From assembly GCF_001672775.1 (NCBI RefSeq), contig NZ_LZKJ01000068.1, forward strand, positions 1 to 44,843: a DNA stretch of 44,843 bases. The letters are read 5' to 3'. Below the pieces are notes generated by a model. That model saw nothing but the letters and a program-made list of their open reading frames with translations, made no database searches and had not been told where the DNA came from. Below, in pieces: positions 25,492 through 35,015 of the stretch; the first letter of the stretch is position 1; every line of letters begins with the position of its first letter. The DNA comes from Mycobacterium kyorinense (lineage in GTDB: Bacteria; Actinomycetota; Actinomycetes; Mycobacteriales; Mycobacteriaceae). Both the position numbers and the translations under genes were made by a program.

Positions 25492-26949
25492 GTGCGCGAG
25501 GATCGACTGCTGATTCCCGGCCAGACCTGCTGGCGCACCGCGCGGACCGACCGGTTCGCCGGCATCATCGATGGGGCCGATTACTTCAAGCTTGTCAAGG
25601 CCGCGATGCTGCGCGCCCGCCACCGAATCATGGTGATCGCTTGGGATTTGGACGCCAGGATGACATTCGAGCGAGGCGACAAGACCCTTCCCGGCCCCAA
25701 CCAGCTAGGCGCCTTTCTCTATTGGATGCTGTGGAAACGCCCCTCCCTCGAGGTCTACCTACTGAAATCCAACCTGCGCCTGCTGCCGGCGTTCGACGGC
25801 ATCTGGTTCGGGCTCACCCCGGTGTCAGTGGTCAACCAGATCAGCAGCAAGCGAATTCACTTCGCCATCGACGGCACCCGTCCCATCGGCTCTGTCCATC
25901 ATCAAAAGATCGTAGTCGTCGACGACGCCGTGGCGTTTTGCGGCGGGATCGACCTCACGATCGATCGGTGGGACACCCCAGACCATCCACATGAGAGTCG
26001 CCGCCGTCGGACGCTGGGACGCAGCTACGGGCCGCGACACGACGTGATGGCAGCAGTTGACGGCGCGGCCGCACGCGCACTCGGCGAGCAAGCGCGAGCT
26101 CGGTGGCAGTCGGCGACCGACCAATCGTTGGCGCCGGTCGAGGCTAACCACAGTGCTTGGCCCACAAAACTGGAACCGACTCTGCGTCACGCCGACATCG
26201 GAATCGCTCGCACTCTGCCCGAACTGGAGGATCGCGGCGAGGTTCGGGAAGTCGAGGCCCTCAATCTCGCGGCCATCGCCGCAGCCCGTCACATCATCTA
26301 TCTCGAGAACCAGTATCTGGCGGCCCGGCGTATCGTCGACGCGCTGGCGGCCCGGTTAAGCGAAGAGGACGGTCCGGAGGTCGTCATCGTTCTTCCGCGT
26401 AGCGGCAACAACGCCCTCGAGCGGGAAACGATGGACGGCGCACGCCAACGGCTGCTTCACGTGCTCTGGGACGCAGACCATCATCGTCGATTGGGCGTGT
26501 ACTTTCCGGTGACCGACCGCGGTGCCCCGATTTATGTCCACTCGAAAGTGATGGCGATCGACGATCGGCTGCTGCGCATCGGATCCTCCAACCTCAACAA
26601 CCGGTCGATGGGATTCGACAGCGAATGCGACATCGCCATCGAGGCCGACTCGAACAATCCTGACGACGATGGCGTCCGTCGCCAAATCACTTCCGTGCGT
26701 GACCAATTGGTGGCCGAACACCTCGGCGTGGCCGTCGATGAGTTCGAAAGCGCGATCCGCGAATGCCCGTCGCTCTTAGCGGCCATCGAAATACTTCGGG
26801 GAGAGGGCAAGACGCTGCAGCCACTTACCGAAGAGACCGTGGCCGACGAGGCGAGCCCGCTGGCCGAGACCGACTTGATGGATCCCGACCACGTGCCACG
26901 GTCACTGGCACGAAGCGTGCAGCGGTTCATATCGGGTCTTCGAGGTTGA
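25492..26949 (+). CDS. Phospholipase D-family protein with two HKD motifs
   Basis: A 485-residue PLD-superfamily enzyme. Both catalytic HxKxxxxD motifs are intact: H137-K139-D144 (HHQKIVVVDD) and H350-K352-D357 (HSKVMAIDD), followed by GSSNLNNRSM. It could hydrolyse or transfer phosphatidyl groups, for example as a cardiolipin synthase-like or phospholipase enzyme; the substrate cannot be read from the sequence. No signal peptide or membrane helix is evident, and the C-terminal VTT membrane domain seen in some bacterial PLD-like proteins is absent. GTG start at 25492 with GAGAGA upstream. Tail to tail with the PhyH gene, 7 nt apart. Confidence 0.87.
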   Translation: MREDRLLIPGQTCWRTARTDRFAGIIDGADYFKLVKAAMLRARHRIMVIAWDLDARMTFERGDKTLPGPNQLGAFLYWMLWKRPSLEVYLLKSNLRLLPAFDGIWFGLTPVSVVNQISSKRIHFAIDGTRPIGSVHHQKIVVVDDAVAFCGGIDLTIDRWDTPDHPHESRRRRTLGRSYGPRHDVMAAVDGAAARALGEQARARWQSATDQSLAPVEANHSAWPTKLEPTLRHADIGIARTLPELEDRGEVREVEALNLAAIAAARHIIYLENQYLAARRIVDALAARLSEEDGPEVVIVLPRSGNNALERETMDGARQRLLHVLWDADHHRRLGVYFPVTDRGAPIYVHSKVMAIDDRLLRIGSSNLNNRSMGFDSECDIAIEADSNNPDDDGVRRQITSVRDQLVAEHLGVAVDEFESAIRECPSLLAAIEILRGEGKTLQPLTEETVADEASPLAETDLMDPDHVPRSLARSVQRFISGLRG

Positions 26950-26956
26950 CCGAAAA

Positions 26957-27811
26957 CTAGGGTTGGTCCAACAGCCGTAGCGGGTGTAAGCCGTCGACCG
27001 CGCCGATGAACGGCGGATGGATGCTGTAGCCCAGCATCCGGCGAATGTCGTCGGAGACCGTCCGGGCGAGCTCGCGCGACACCGACAGCGTGAAGGCCTC
27101 CATCGGTCGCAGCCACGGTTGGCAGTACTGGGCGGTGACGGCAAGACGATCACCGGTGGAGGTGTTGGCGCCGCCGCCATGCCACAGGGTGCCCACGAAC
27201 AAGACGCATGAGCCGGCCGGCATCGTCACAGTTTCCGAGCGATCCTGTGGGCCTGGTCGCCGTTTGCCCCAGCGGTGGCTGCCGGGGTAGACGACGGTGG
27301 CGCCGTTGTCGGCGGTGAAGTCGTCGATCGCCCAGATTGTCGCGGCCGCCAACGGTTCTCGTGGACGCGGAACGGGGTAGAAGCCGTCGTCGTGGTGGGC
27401 CAACTGCGCGGACTCACCGGGCTGAATGTTGATGGCCTGCAATGTCGACAGCAGGTAGTTGGGCATCAGCAACCGGTCCAACACCGCGAGTACCCGTGGA
27501 TGGTCGGCAATCCGATCGCAAAGCCGCGTCCGGGTCAGCAGGCTGTAGATGCGTTGGGTGCGTCGGCCCTCGAACGAGTTGCGTCCGGTGTGCCCCAGCC
27601 ACGGCTGTACGACATCGCGAATCTGCCCGCACTCGTCGGCCGTGAGCAAGTCCTCCCAAATGACATAGCCGTCACAGTCGAGGGCCGCCAAGTCTGCTTC
27701 GACGATTGCGCTGTCGACCGAGGCGCCGCTGCTGGGTGCCCATTTGTATCGACTCGCCAGATCACCGCGGAGGTCCTCCAGCGTGGTGAGGGACTCGTCG
27801 TCGATGTTCAT
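26957..27811 (-). CDS. Phytanoyl-CoA dioxygenase (PhyH) family protein
   Basis: A 284-residue non-heme iron/2-oxoglutarate dioxygenase. The facial triad is visible as HxD within AHHDDGFY (H140 and D142, or H139 and D141) and H211 in LWHGGGANTSTGDR; R222 would bind the 2-oxoglutarate carboxylate. The family hydroxylates varied substrates, including branched acyl-CoAs and small metabolites; the substrate here is unknown. It lies 36 nt downstream of the crotonase-fold gene on the same strand, so the pair is probably co-transcribed. AAGGACGAG precedes the ATG at 27811. Confidence 0.85.
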   Translation of the reverse strand: MNIDDESLTTLEDLRGDLASRYKWAPSSGASVDSAIVEADLAALDCDGYVIWEDLLTADECGQIRDVVQPWLGHTGRNSFEGRRTQRIYSLLTRTRLCDRIADHPRVLAVLDRLLMPNYLLSTLQAINIQPGESAQLAHHDDGFYPVPRPREPLAAATIWAIDDFTADNGATVVYPGSHRWGKRRPGPQDRSETVTMPAGSCVLFVGTLWHGGGANTSTGDRLAVTAQYCQPWLRPMEAFTLSVSRELARTVSDDIRRMLGYSIHPPFIGAVDGLHPLRLLDQP

Positions 27812-27847
27812 GGGACTCGTCCTTGTCAGGCGGTTTCCGTACTCACC

Positions 27848-28636
27848 CTAACGTCGGCGCCAGGTCGGTACACGTTTCTCGAGGAACGCACACATGCCCT
27901 CTTGGGCGTCGTCGGCGCCGGCGTTCATCGCCATGACGGCCTTGGTCAAGTCGTAGGCGCGGTGTTCGTCGAGTTCGATCTGCGCGTAGAAGGCTTCCTT
28001 GCCAATCCCGACCGTCAGCGGGCTGGACGCCACGATGGCGTCGACGAGGGAGCCGAGCTCCTCGTCGAGCGATTCCTCCGGAACGACGCGGTTCACCAGA
28101 CCCCACTCGAGCGCGGTCAACGCGGTAATCGGCTGGCCCGTGAGCAGCATCTCCAACGCCCGCTTCCTGCCGATCGCACGCGATAGCGGCACCATCGGCG
28201 TCGAACAGAACAGCCCGATCTTGACTCCGGGAGTGGCGAAACGGGCGCCGTGGGCAGCCACGACGAGGTCACAGGCTGCGACGAGCTGACAGCCCGCCGC
28301 GGTCGCCAAACCCTCGACCTTCGCGATCACCGGTTGAGGAAGCCGGTGAATGGTTTCCATGAGCTCGGTGCACACCTCGAAGAGCCGTTGGTAGAACGAG
28401 ACATCGCGGCCGACCATTTCGGTCAAGTCGTGACCTGCCGAGAACGCCGGGCCGACGGCATCGATGACGATCACCTGCACATCGGGCGTCGCGCTGAGGC
28501 GGCGCAGCGTATCGATGAGCTCCTCCATCAACGCAAGGCTGAGTGCGTTACGTTTTTCCGGCCGATTGAGGGTCAGGCGCGCCATTGGGCCGTCGGCGCG
28601 TACCAGGACGGGCGCATTCGCGGCGAGCTTGCTCAT
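27848..28636 (-). CDS. Crotonase-fold (enoyl-CoA hydratase-like) protein without canonical glutamates
   Basis: A 262-residue protein of the enoyl-CoA hydratase/isomerase superfamily, closest in pattern to the ECHDC3-type group. The CoA-binding and oxyanion region [11 protein letters not shown] and [20 protein letters not shown] are clear. Both glutamates of classical hydratases are replaced: Q in GCQL, and no E in [10 protein letters not shown]. It is therefore unlikely to hydrate enoyl-CoA by the standard mechanism; thioesterase, isomerase or other CoA chemistry is possible. The frame extends to 28711, but I start at MSKLAANAP (28636) because TATGCT, a -10-like hexamer, ends 7 nt before it. 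Pairs with the PhyH gene downstream. Confidence 0.82.
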   Translation of the reverse strand: MSKLAANAPVLVRADGPMARLTLNRPEKRNALSLALMEELIDTLRRLSATPDVQVIVIDAVGPAFSAGHDLTEMVGRDVSFYQRLFEVCTELMETIHRLPQPVIAKVEGLATAAGCQLVAACDLVVAAHGARFATPGVKIGLFCSTPMVPLSRAIGRKRALEMLLTGQPITALTALEWGLVNRVVPEESLDEELGSLVDAIVASSPLTVGIGKEAFYAQIELDEHRAYDLTKAVMAMNAGADDAQEGMCAFLEKRVPTWRRR

Positions 28637-28643
28637 GCAGGCG

Positions 28644-28649
28644 AGCATA
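28644..28649 (-). promoter_or_regulatory. Candidate -10 (TATGCT) of the crotonase-PhyH pair, leaderless
   Basis: On the minus strand TATGCT ends 7 nt before the ATG at 28636. A short palindrome, CCTGGT-G-ACCAGG (28653-28665), lies just upstream and could be an operator. Confidence 0.4.
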
Positions 28650-28748
28650 TGCCCTGGTGACCAGGCCCGGCGATCGAAGTCGAGGCCCGCCAGTGGCGGC
28701 TGTGGGACCATGTGTCAGACGGTTCCGTCCAGAGCAAAGGTGGAGTAA

Positions 28749-29336
28749 GTGGTCATCACCCTTATCGTCATCGGTGTAATCCTGGCAATCCTCGTGGTGG
28801 TCGCGCTGAGCGTCTACAACGGGCTCGTCCGTTCGCGGAACGCCTACAAGAATGCTTTCGCGCAGATCGATGTTCAGCTCACCAGACGTCACGACTTGAT
28901 TCCCAACCTCGTCGAAACGGCCAAGGCTTATCTGGCCCACGAACGCGGCACCCTCGAAGCGGTGATCCAGGCGCGCAACTCCGCCATCAGCGCGCAAGCG
29001 GCAGCCACCGCCAACCCGGGGGACCCCAACGCCATGGGCAAGCTGGCAGAGTCGGAAGGTGCACTGACCGGAGCTCTCGGACGGCTGTTTGCGCTGAGCG
29101 AGTCGTACCCAGACCTCAAGGCCAACCAGAACATGATGCAGCTTTCCGAAGAGCTGACGTCGACGGAGAACCGCGTTGCATTCGCCCGGCAGGCTTACAA
29201 CGATTCGGTCTTGACCTATAACAACAAGCGCGAAGTCTTCCCGGCTGCCATATTCGCGGGCATGTTCGGCTTCGCCGCGGCGGCACCGTTGGAGGCGGGT
29301 CCGGAGACGCGGGAAGTCCCGCGCGTCCAGTTCTGA
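28749..29336 (+). CDS. LemA family protein
   Basis: A 195-residue LemA protein. One N-terminal transmembrane helix (about 2-24) leads into the conserved coiled-coil-like helical domain with VYNGLVRSRNAYKNAFAQID and LTRRHDLIPNLVETAKAY, and ends in AYNDSVLTYNNKREVFP. Members are membrane anchored with the helical bundle outside; the biochemical role is unknown. GTG start at 28749 with a close AGGTGGAG. The M48 peptidase gene starts 3 nt after its stop, a pairing seen repeatedly in bacteria, which suggests a shared function. Confidence 0.9.
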   Translation: MVITLIVIGVILAILVVVALSVYNGLVRSRNAYKNAFAQIDVQLTRRHDLIPNLVETAKAYLAHERGTLEAVIQARNSAISAQAAATANPGDPNAMGKLAESEGALTGALGRLFALSESYPDLKANQNMMQLSEELTSTENRVAFARQAYNDSVLTYNNKREVFPAAIFAGMFGFAAAAPLEAGPETREVPRVQF

Positions 29337-29339
29337 TTC

Positions 29340-31235
29340 GTGGATTTCTTCGAGCGCCAGCGGCAGGTACGCGCGGCGTCGAAAAGAATGGTGTTCCTGT
29401 TCATCCTGGCCGTATTCGGCATCACCGCGGTCGTGGACGCCGCCGTCATGGCATTCGTGCTGTCTGGAGCGGACGAGCCCATACCGCCGGGCGAGTTGGT
29501 TGCCATGGCGGTGATCATCAGCATCCCGGTGCTGCTGATGATTGGCACGGTGTCGGTCGTCAAGACGCTGATGCTGCGCCACGGTGGTGGGACCAAGGTT
29601 GCCGAGAGCCTGGGCGGGGTGCGCGTACCGGACATGCCGACAGACCCACAGCTCAAGCGGTACCGCAACATCGTCGAGGAAATCGCGATCGCGTCGAGCA
29701 CGCCGGTGCCGGTGCTCTACTACCTGCCGCAGGAGCAGGGGATCAATGCGTTCGCCGCGGGCTACACACCGGCCGATGCTGCTGTATGCGTCACCCAGGG
29801 GTCGCTCGACCGGCTCAACCGCGACGAACTGCAGGGCGTGATCGCACACGAGTTCAGCCACGTCGTCAACGGCGATATGCGGTTGAGCCTCAGGCTGATT
29901 GGCGTGCTGGCCGGGATCACCGCGTTGGCGGTGGTCGGGCGGGTGCTGTTGTATTCGGGCAACGGACGCGACCGGGACCGCGACGGTGGGCTGCCGTTGT
30001 GGGCAGTGGGGCTGGTCATCTTGGCGGCCGGCTGGATCGGGGTCTTCTTCGCGCGGCTGATCAAAGCAGCCGTCTCACGGCAGCGGGAGTATCTGGCCGA
30101 TGCGTCGGCGGTGCAGTACACGCGGCAGCCCAGCGGGCTGGCGGGCGCGTTGAAGAAAATTGGTGGGCTGCAAGCCGGCTCAAAGCTGGCCAGCCCCAAG
30201 ACCGAAACCGTCAGCCACATGCTGTTTGGTCCGGGCATGAACTTTTCCTCGCTGTATGCCACCCACCCGCCGCTGCTCAAGCGCATCCAGGCCATCGAGC
30301 CCGACTTCACGCCGGGCAACCTCGACGAATTGCGGCAACGCTGGTCCTACCAGCCGCCGGACGGCTTGGCAGAGGACGCCCAGATGGGCTTGGCGGAGAC
30401 ACCCGTGCACCAAGCCGCCCCCCGCCGCCCCGATGCCCGCGAATACGCAGCGGCCGTGGGCAACCCGACCGCCGCATCGCACCGGGAAGGCGTGCGCATC
30501 CGCAAGGCGATCCCGGATCACCTGGCCGACCTTGCGCACCACCCGGCCACCGCAGTGCCGTTGATCTACGGTTTGATCTTCGACCGCAAACCCAACGTTC
30601 GGCAGGCCCAGTACGACATCGTCGCCCGCAATCACGGCAAGCAGGTGGCCGACGAGGCGTGGCGATGCGGCGCGGAGTTGGTGCGCCTCGACCCGAACCT
30701 GCGCCTGCCCGTCGCGTCCATGGCATTCCCCGCCTTGCGCGGGCGGCCCGCGGAAGACACGCGACTGATGACATCGGTTCTGGGCCAACTGATCAACGCC
30801 GACGGGCAGATCGACGTCTTCGAATACTGCCTGGGCACACTGGTTTTCGTCGGCTTGCACGAGGCCTTGACGTCGGGATCACCCTGGAAGAGCAAGCGAC
30901 AGAACCTGACCAGCGCCCAAAACGCCGTCTCCTGTCTGATCGCGGTGCTAGCGCAGACCGGTAACAGCGATCCTCGAGCGGCGACAGCGGCCTTCCAGGC
31001 GGGCATCTCCGTCGCATACCCGCAAGCCCGCATCCCGTTCCTGCCGGTCAACGGGGTCTTCGCGCTCGAACAAGTGTGGCCGGTCATCGACGGACTGGAA
31101 GGCCGCGACAAGGCCACCGTTGTGTCCGCGGTCGTGACGACGGTGATGGCCGACAGGACGGTCACCGTGCAGGAGTCTGAACTGCTGCGAACGGTGTGCG
31201 GTGTGCTGCACGCCCCGGTTCCACCGGTTATCTAG
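29340..31235 (+). CDS. M48-family membrane metallopeptidase with long C-terminal extension
   Basis: A 631-residue HtpX/Ste24-type zinc peptidase. Two transmembrane helices (about 18-41 and 53-75) precede the catalytic HEFSH (170-174). Two further helices (about 183-203 and 219-240) come before the third zinc ligand E250 in REYLADASAVQY. After about residue 335 there is an extension of some 300 residues, ending in a helical TerB-like region (LMTSVLGQLINADGQIDVFEY). The peptidase probably degrades membrane or envelope proteins with its LemA neighbour. GTG start at 29340. Its stop overlaps the end of the convergent tetR-type gene by 8 nt. Confidence 0.88.
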   Translation: MDFFERQRQVRAASKRMVFLFILAVFGITAVVDAAVMAFVLSGADEPIPPGELVAMAVIISIPVLLMIGTVSVVKTLMLRHGGGTKVAESLGGVRVPDMPTDPQLKRYRNIVEEIAIASSTPVPVLYYLPQEQGINAFAAGYTPADAAVCVTQGSLDRLNRDELQGVIAHEFSHVVNGDMRLSLRLIGVLAGITALAVVGRVLLYSGNGRDRDRDGGLPLWAVGLVILAAGWIGVFFARLIKAAVSRQREYLADASAVQYTRQPSGLAGALKKIGGLQAGSKLASPKTETVSHMLFGPGMNFSSLYATHPPLLKRIQAIEPDFTPGNLDELRQRWSYQPPDGLAEDAQMGLAETPVHQAAPRRPDAREYAAAVGNPTAASHREGVRIRKAIPDHLADLAHHPATAVPLIYGLIFDRKPNVRQAQYDIVARNHGKQVADEAWRCGAELVRLDPNLRLPVASMAFPALRGRPAEDTRLMTSVLGQLINADGQIDVFEYCLGTLVFVGLHEALTSGSPWKSKRQNLTSAQNAVSCLIAVLAQTGNSDPRAATAAFQAGISVAYPQARIPFLPVNGVFALEQVWPVIDGLEGRDKATVVSAVVTTVMADRTVTVQESELLRTVCGVLHAPVPPVI

Positions 31236-31848
31236 CACGCAAGGGCGCCAGCAGCGCCTGAAGTCCGTATTCGAAAACGGCGTCGTAGTCGGTCGGGGAC
31301 TGCAGCGCTTCGACGAGCTTTCGGTCCGGCCAGTCATCGGCCCACAGTGACGGATCCTCCTCGTCGTGCTTGGCGCCACGAACAGCCGTGAACTGCATCA
31401 CTGCCGACGATATGACGTGAACCTGTACCGCTCGCAAGACCAGTGCAGCCTCGGTGCCGGTGACACCCAAGTCCGCGAGTTGCGCCGCCAGCGTCTGTTG
31501 AATTGGCAGGAATAACCGCGGCGTCTGGTCGCGTTCGTGCGCGATGCTGAGCAGGTGTTGGCGCTCAATGAGCGCTGTGCGCTGCGAGCGGGCAAGGGAG
31601 GCAATGCGTTCGACGGCGGTCTCCCCTTCGATGGGGAGGTTGGCCATCTGGCTGAGCAGCCGGTCGACCAGGTGGTCGAAGAGTTTGTCGCGACCCCCGA
31701 CGTGCCAGTAGATCGAGGTCACGGCTACCCCGAGTTGCTCGGCGAGGCCGCGCATCGTGAATGCCTCCACGCCGTGCAGTTCGATCAGCCGGGCGGCGGT
31801 GTCCAGGATGACCTCGGCGCTGATGGCCTGTTCGCCCTTGGCGGTCAA
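31228..31848 (-). CDS. TetR-family transcriptional regulator
   Basis: A 206-residue regulator. The N-terminal helix-turn-helix (about 10-55) is typical: ILDTAARLIELHGVEAFTMR then GLAEQLGVAVTSIYWHVGGRDKL. The C-terminal domain would bind an unknown effector. The start is TTG at 31848, overlapping the Rieske gene stop as TTGA, with AGGAGG about 8 nt upstream, so it is translationally coupled to that gene. It most likely controls the divergent Rieske/amidohydrolase promoter through the 15-bp palindrome at 33194. Confidence 0.9.
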   Translation of the reverse strand: MTAKGEQAISAEVILDTAARLIELHGVEAFTMRGLAEQLGVAVTSIYWHVGGRDKLFDHLVDRLLSQMANLPIEGETAVERIASLARSQRTALIERQHLLSIAHERDQTPRLFLPIQQTLAAQLADLGVTGTEAALVLRAVQVHVISSAVMQFTAVRGAKHDEEDPSLWADDWPDRKLVEALQSPTDYDAVFEYGLQALLAPLRAR

Positions 31849-33173
31849 GGTGTTTCACCTCCTCGGCTTGTGCAATCCGACTCGGTTAGCTCCAGATAGC
31901 GTTCCAGGTTGCGGTGCATGTTGATCACCCGCCGTTCCTCATTAGACAACACCACGTGGGTGAACCCGGGCTGGTGCAGACCACGCTGCAGTCCCGGCAA
32001 CACCGTGAGGTCCTGGGACATCACCAGGCCAGGGTGCGCCTCCTCGGCCGGCATCCGCACGTCGGCTGGCTTGTTGCGCGGCGCGCCGGGTGGCATCCGA
32101 GTGAACAACACCATCACCAACTCGCCATGGTCGGGGTCGGGTCCCGGCCGTGCGGCCAGCACGGTCAGATGGTCGGCGTTGGTCAGCAGGGACATGTTCG
32201 GGAAGACGTTGTACTGGTGTAGCCGCATCATCTGATCGGTGCTGGCCCAGCTGAGATCGACGCCTCTCTCAGCAGCGAAAGCTCTTGTGCAGGCGGCAAT
32301 CACGTCAGCAACCGACTGGCCGGAGTGGCGATCGTCGTGCGGGAACGGGGTGCGCTCGCCAACACCCATCAATGCGCCCTGGGTGTCGACATAGGCGTCC
32401 CAGATCTCCTCGTCGCTGAGCGGTTGTTTGATGTGCGGGCTCGGCACTCCGTAGAGCTGCTCGGACTTGCCGGTGTGTCCCCAGATCACCTGTGGCGCAT
32501 GGACGTCGTCCACGCACCGGTGCAGCTCGGGATGCAACGTTTGGATGTGGTAGGTCTCGCTGAAGCCGTCGGCGATGGTCTTCCAGTTTGCCTCGACCTC
32601 GATGGTCATCGTTGCGTAGCAGCGGAAGTCGACGAGTCCGCACCACGCGATATCGTCTGGGACCGCCTCCAGATAGTCGGCCAATGGCATCGCGTCGCGG
32701 TCAAGGTTGACGAAGACCAGCCGCTCCCACACGTCGACGCGGGCTGCATGCAAGGGCAGCTCGGACATCGGCAACGCACCGAACCCCTTGCGGTTGGGGA
32801 CCCGCTTGAGCACGCCGCAGAGGTCCCAGGTCCACCCGTGGTAACCGCATCGCAGTTCACGCAGCTCCGAGCCGGAGCCGGTGCACAGCGAGTTGCCCCG
32901 ATGCCGGCACACGTTCTGGAATGCGCGCAGGGCGCCGTCGCCGCCGCGAACGATCAGTATCGAGTAGGGCCCGCAACGGTATTCGAAGTAGTCGCCGGGC
33001 TCGGCGACATGGTCGACAGTGCAGGCGAGCTGCCACACCCTCGGCCACATCCGCTCCACCTCGAGCTGGGCGAACGCCGGAGAGTAGTAGCGCTCCGCTG
33101 GCACCAGGGTGGGGCGCTGCGGCGGCGTGCCGATCGCGTCCTCCTGACGGACACGGGCGGTTTCGGTCGTCAT
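31845..33173 (-). CDS. Rieske non-heme iron ring-hydroxylating oxygenase, alpha subunit
   Basis: A 442-residue oxygenase component. The Rieske 2Fe-2S ligands are C89-x-H91 and C109-x2-H112 (CRHRGNSLC ... CGYHGW). The mononuclear iron site is formed by H209 and H214 in ADGFSETYHIQTLHPEL, with D202 as the likely bridging aspartate. Such enzymes dihydroxylate aromatic rings or demethylate substrates using electrons from a reductase. No ferredoxin, reductase or beta subunit gene is adjacent, so electrons must come from elsewhere. The substrate is unknown. GGGAG precedes the ATG at 33173. Divergent from the amidohydrolase and upstream of its TetR-type regulator. Confidence 0.9.
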   Translation of the reverse strand: MTTETARVRQEDAIGTPPQRPTLVPAERYYSPAFAQLEVERMWPRVWQLACTVDHVAEPGDYFEYRCGPYSILIVRGGDGALRAFQNVCRHRGNSLCTGSGSELRELRCGYHGWTWDLCGVLKRVPNRKGFGALPMSELPLHAARVDVWERLVFVNLDRDAMPLADYLEAVPDDIAWCGLVDFRCYATMTIEVEANWKTIADGFSETYHIQTLHPELHRCVDDVHAPQVIWGHTGKSEQLYGVPSPHIKQPLSDEEIWDAYVDTQGALMGVGERTPFPHDDRHSGQSVADVIAACTRAFAAERGVDLSWASTDQMMRLHQYNVFPNMSLLTNADHLTVLAARPGPDPDHGELVMVLFTRMPPGAPRNKPADVRMPAEEAHPGLVMSQDLTVLPGLQRGLHQPGFTHVVLSNEERRVINMHRNLERYLELTESDCTSRGGETP

Positions 33174-33193
33174 CGAAAGGCTCCCGTCGATCC

Positions 33194-33208
33194 TGTAACG
33201 GTGTTACA
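33194..33208. promoter_or_regulatory. Inverted repeat TGTAAC-N3-GTTACA, probable TetR operator
   Basis: TGTAAC and GTTACA are perfectly inverted around GGT. The site lies in the 77-bp region between the divergent Rieske and amidohydrolase genes, 20 nt from one ATG and 42 nt from the other. Overlap with a possible -10 (TACATT, 33205-33210) fits repression. The TetR-type gene at the end of the Rieske operon is the obvious candidate. Confidence 0.6.
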
Positions 33209-33250
33209 TTGCTCACTGTAGCGGCTGGCGGCGGCAGACAAGGAGTAATC

Positions 33251-35011
33251 GTGTTCGACCTCAAAATTCTTGGCGGCACCGTCGTTGACGGCACCGGAGC
33301 GGACCGATTCGACGCCGATATTGCCGTCAAGAACGGCAAAATTGTTGAGGTTCGTCGCCGTGGGCCCAACGATCTGCCGCTGGACGGCGAGGCCGCCGAG
33401 ACGATCGACGCAACCGGAAAGATCGTCGCACCGGGATTCGTCGACATCCACACCCACTACGACGGTCAGGTCAGCTGGGACGGCCTGCTGGAGCCGTCCA
33501 GCAGCCACGGTGTCACCACGGTGGTGATGGGCAACTGCGGTGTCGGCTTCGCGCCGGTGCGGCCGGGGCACGAAGATTGGCTGATCGGCCTGATGGAGGG
33601 TGTCGAGGACATTCCCGGTGCCGCTCTGACCGAAGGCATCACATGGGGGTGGGAAAGCTACCCCGACTACCTCGACATCGTCGAAAGCCAGGAATTCGCC
33701 GTCGATGTGGGAAGCCAGGTAGCTCACGGCTCGGTCCGCGCCTACGCGATGGGGGAGCGCGGCGCCCGCAACGAACCCGCCACGCCGGACGACATTGCGG
33801 CAATGGCACGACTCGTGCAGGAGGCCGTCGAGGCCGGCGCGCTGGGCTTCTCGACGTCGCGCACCCTCGGTCACCGGGCCATCGACGGCGAGCCGGTTCC
33901 GGGAACCTATGCCGCAGAAGACGAGCTGTTCGGGCTCGGCCGGGCCATGGCCGCCGGCGGGCAGGCCGTCTTCGAGCTGGCTCCTCAGGGCGTGGCGGGC
34001 GAGGACATCATCGCGCCCAAGAAGGAACTGGAGTGGATGCAGCGCCTGGGCGCTGAGATCGACCGGCCGATCTCCTTCGGCATGATCCAGGTCGACGCCG
34101 CCCCCGATCTCTGGCGCGAACAGCTGGACATCTCGGCGGCCGCTCACGCGGCGGGCAGTCGGCTCTATCCCCAGATCGCCGCGCGGCCGTTCGGCATGCT
34201 GTTCGGCTTCCCCGGACATCACGCGTTCACCCACCGCCCGACCTTCCGCCGGCTGAAGGCCGAATACGGCCGCGAGGAACTGGCGCAGCGCCTCGCCGAT
34301 CCGGCCGTCAAGGCGGCAATCCTGTCCGAAGACGATCTACCGCCCGACCCAAACCGATTGTTCGACAACATGTTTGCCTTGGCTCAGTACTCACTCGGCA
34401 GGCTCTATGCGCTGGGCGATCCGCCCGATTACGAGCCGACCGCCGAACGCACCGTCGAGAAAATCGCGGCCGAGCGCGGCGAGGACCCATTGGCCACGCT
34501 TTATGACCTGATGCTCGAGTCCGATGCAACGTCGATGCTGATGCTGCCGTTCTACAACTACTTCTACGGCAACCACGACGCGATCCGCGAGATGCTGTTG
34601 CACCCCGCGGCTGTGTCGGGTCTGTCCGACGGCGGCGCGCACTGCAGCATGATCTGTGACGCGTCGTATCCCACCTTCTTGTTGACGCATTGGGCTCGCG
34701 ATCGGCAGCGTGGCGAGAAGCTGCCGCTGGAGTACGTCATCCGCAAGCAGTCTCACGACACCGCGCAACTGTTCGGACTCACCGACCGCGGCGTGATCGA
34801 AGTCGGAAAGAAGGCCGACGTCAACGTGATCGACATGCACGCGCTGACGTTGCATCCCGCGCGGATGGCCTACGACCTGCCAGCCGGCGGCAACCGGCTC
34901 ATTCAGGGCGCTTCGGGCTACAGCGCCACCATCGTCAGCGGCGCGGTGACCCGCCGCGACGGCGTCGACACCGGGGCGCGTCCCGGTCGGCTGGTGCGCG
35001 GAGCACGCTGA
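33251..35011 (+). CDS. Amidohydrolase, N-acyl-D-amino-acid deacylase-like
   Basis: A 586-residue metal-dependent hydrolase of the amidohydrolase superfamily. It opens with the N-terminal beta domain ([20 protein letters not shown]), then the metal-binding H67-x-H69 in [16 protein letters not shown], and later [15 protein letters not shown] and the C-terminal [10 protein letters not shown] strand. This layout matches D-aminoacylase/N-acyl-D-amino-acid deacylases and D-hydantoinase relatives; cleavage of an amide bond is expected, substrate unknown. GTG start at 33251 has AAGGAG about 6 nt upstream; the frame runs upstream only through the divergent promoter. Divergent from the Rieske gene and likely under the same operator. 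Confidence 0.88.
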   Translation: MFDLKILGGTVVDGTGADRFDADIAVKNGKIVEVRRRGPNDLPLDGEAAETIDATGKIVAPGFVDIHTHYDGQVSWDGLLEPSSSHGVTTVVMGNCGVGFAPVRPGHEDWLIGLMEGVEDIPGAALTEGITWGWESYPDYLDIVESQEFAVDVGSQVAHGSVRAYAMGERGARNEPATPDDIAAMARLVQEAVEAGALGFSTSRTLGHRAIDGEPVPGTYAAEDELFGLGRAMAAGGQAVFELAPQGVAGEDIIAPKKELEWMQRLGAEIDRPISFGMIQVDAAPDLWREQLDISAAAHAAGSRLYPQIAARPFGMLFGFPGHHAFTHRPTFRRLKAEYGREELAQRLADPAVKAAILSEDDLPPDPNRLFDNMFALAQYSLGRLYALGDPPDYEPTAERTVEKIAAERGEDPLATLYDLMLESDATSMLMLPFYNYFYGNHDAIREMLLHPAAVSGLSDGGAHCSMICDASYPTFLLTHWARDRQRGEKLPLEYVIRKQSHDTAQLFGLTDRGVIEVGKKADVNVIDMHALTLHPARMAYDLPAGGNRLIQGASGYSATIVSGAVTRRDGVDTGARPGRLVRGAR

Positions 35012-35015
35012 GCAC

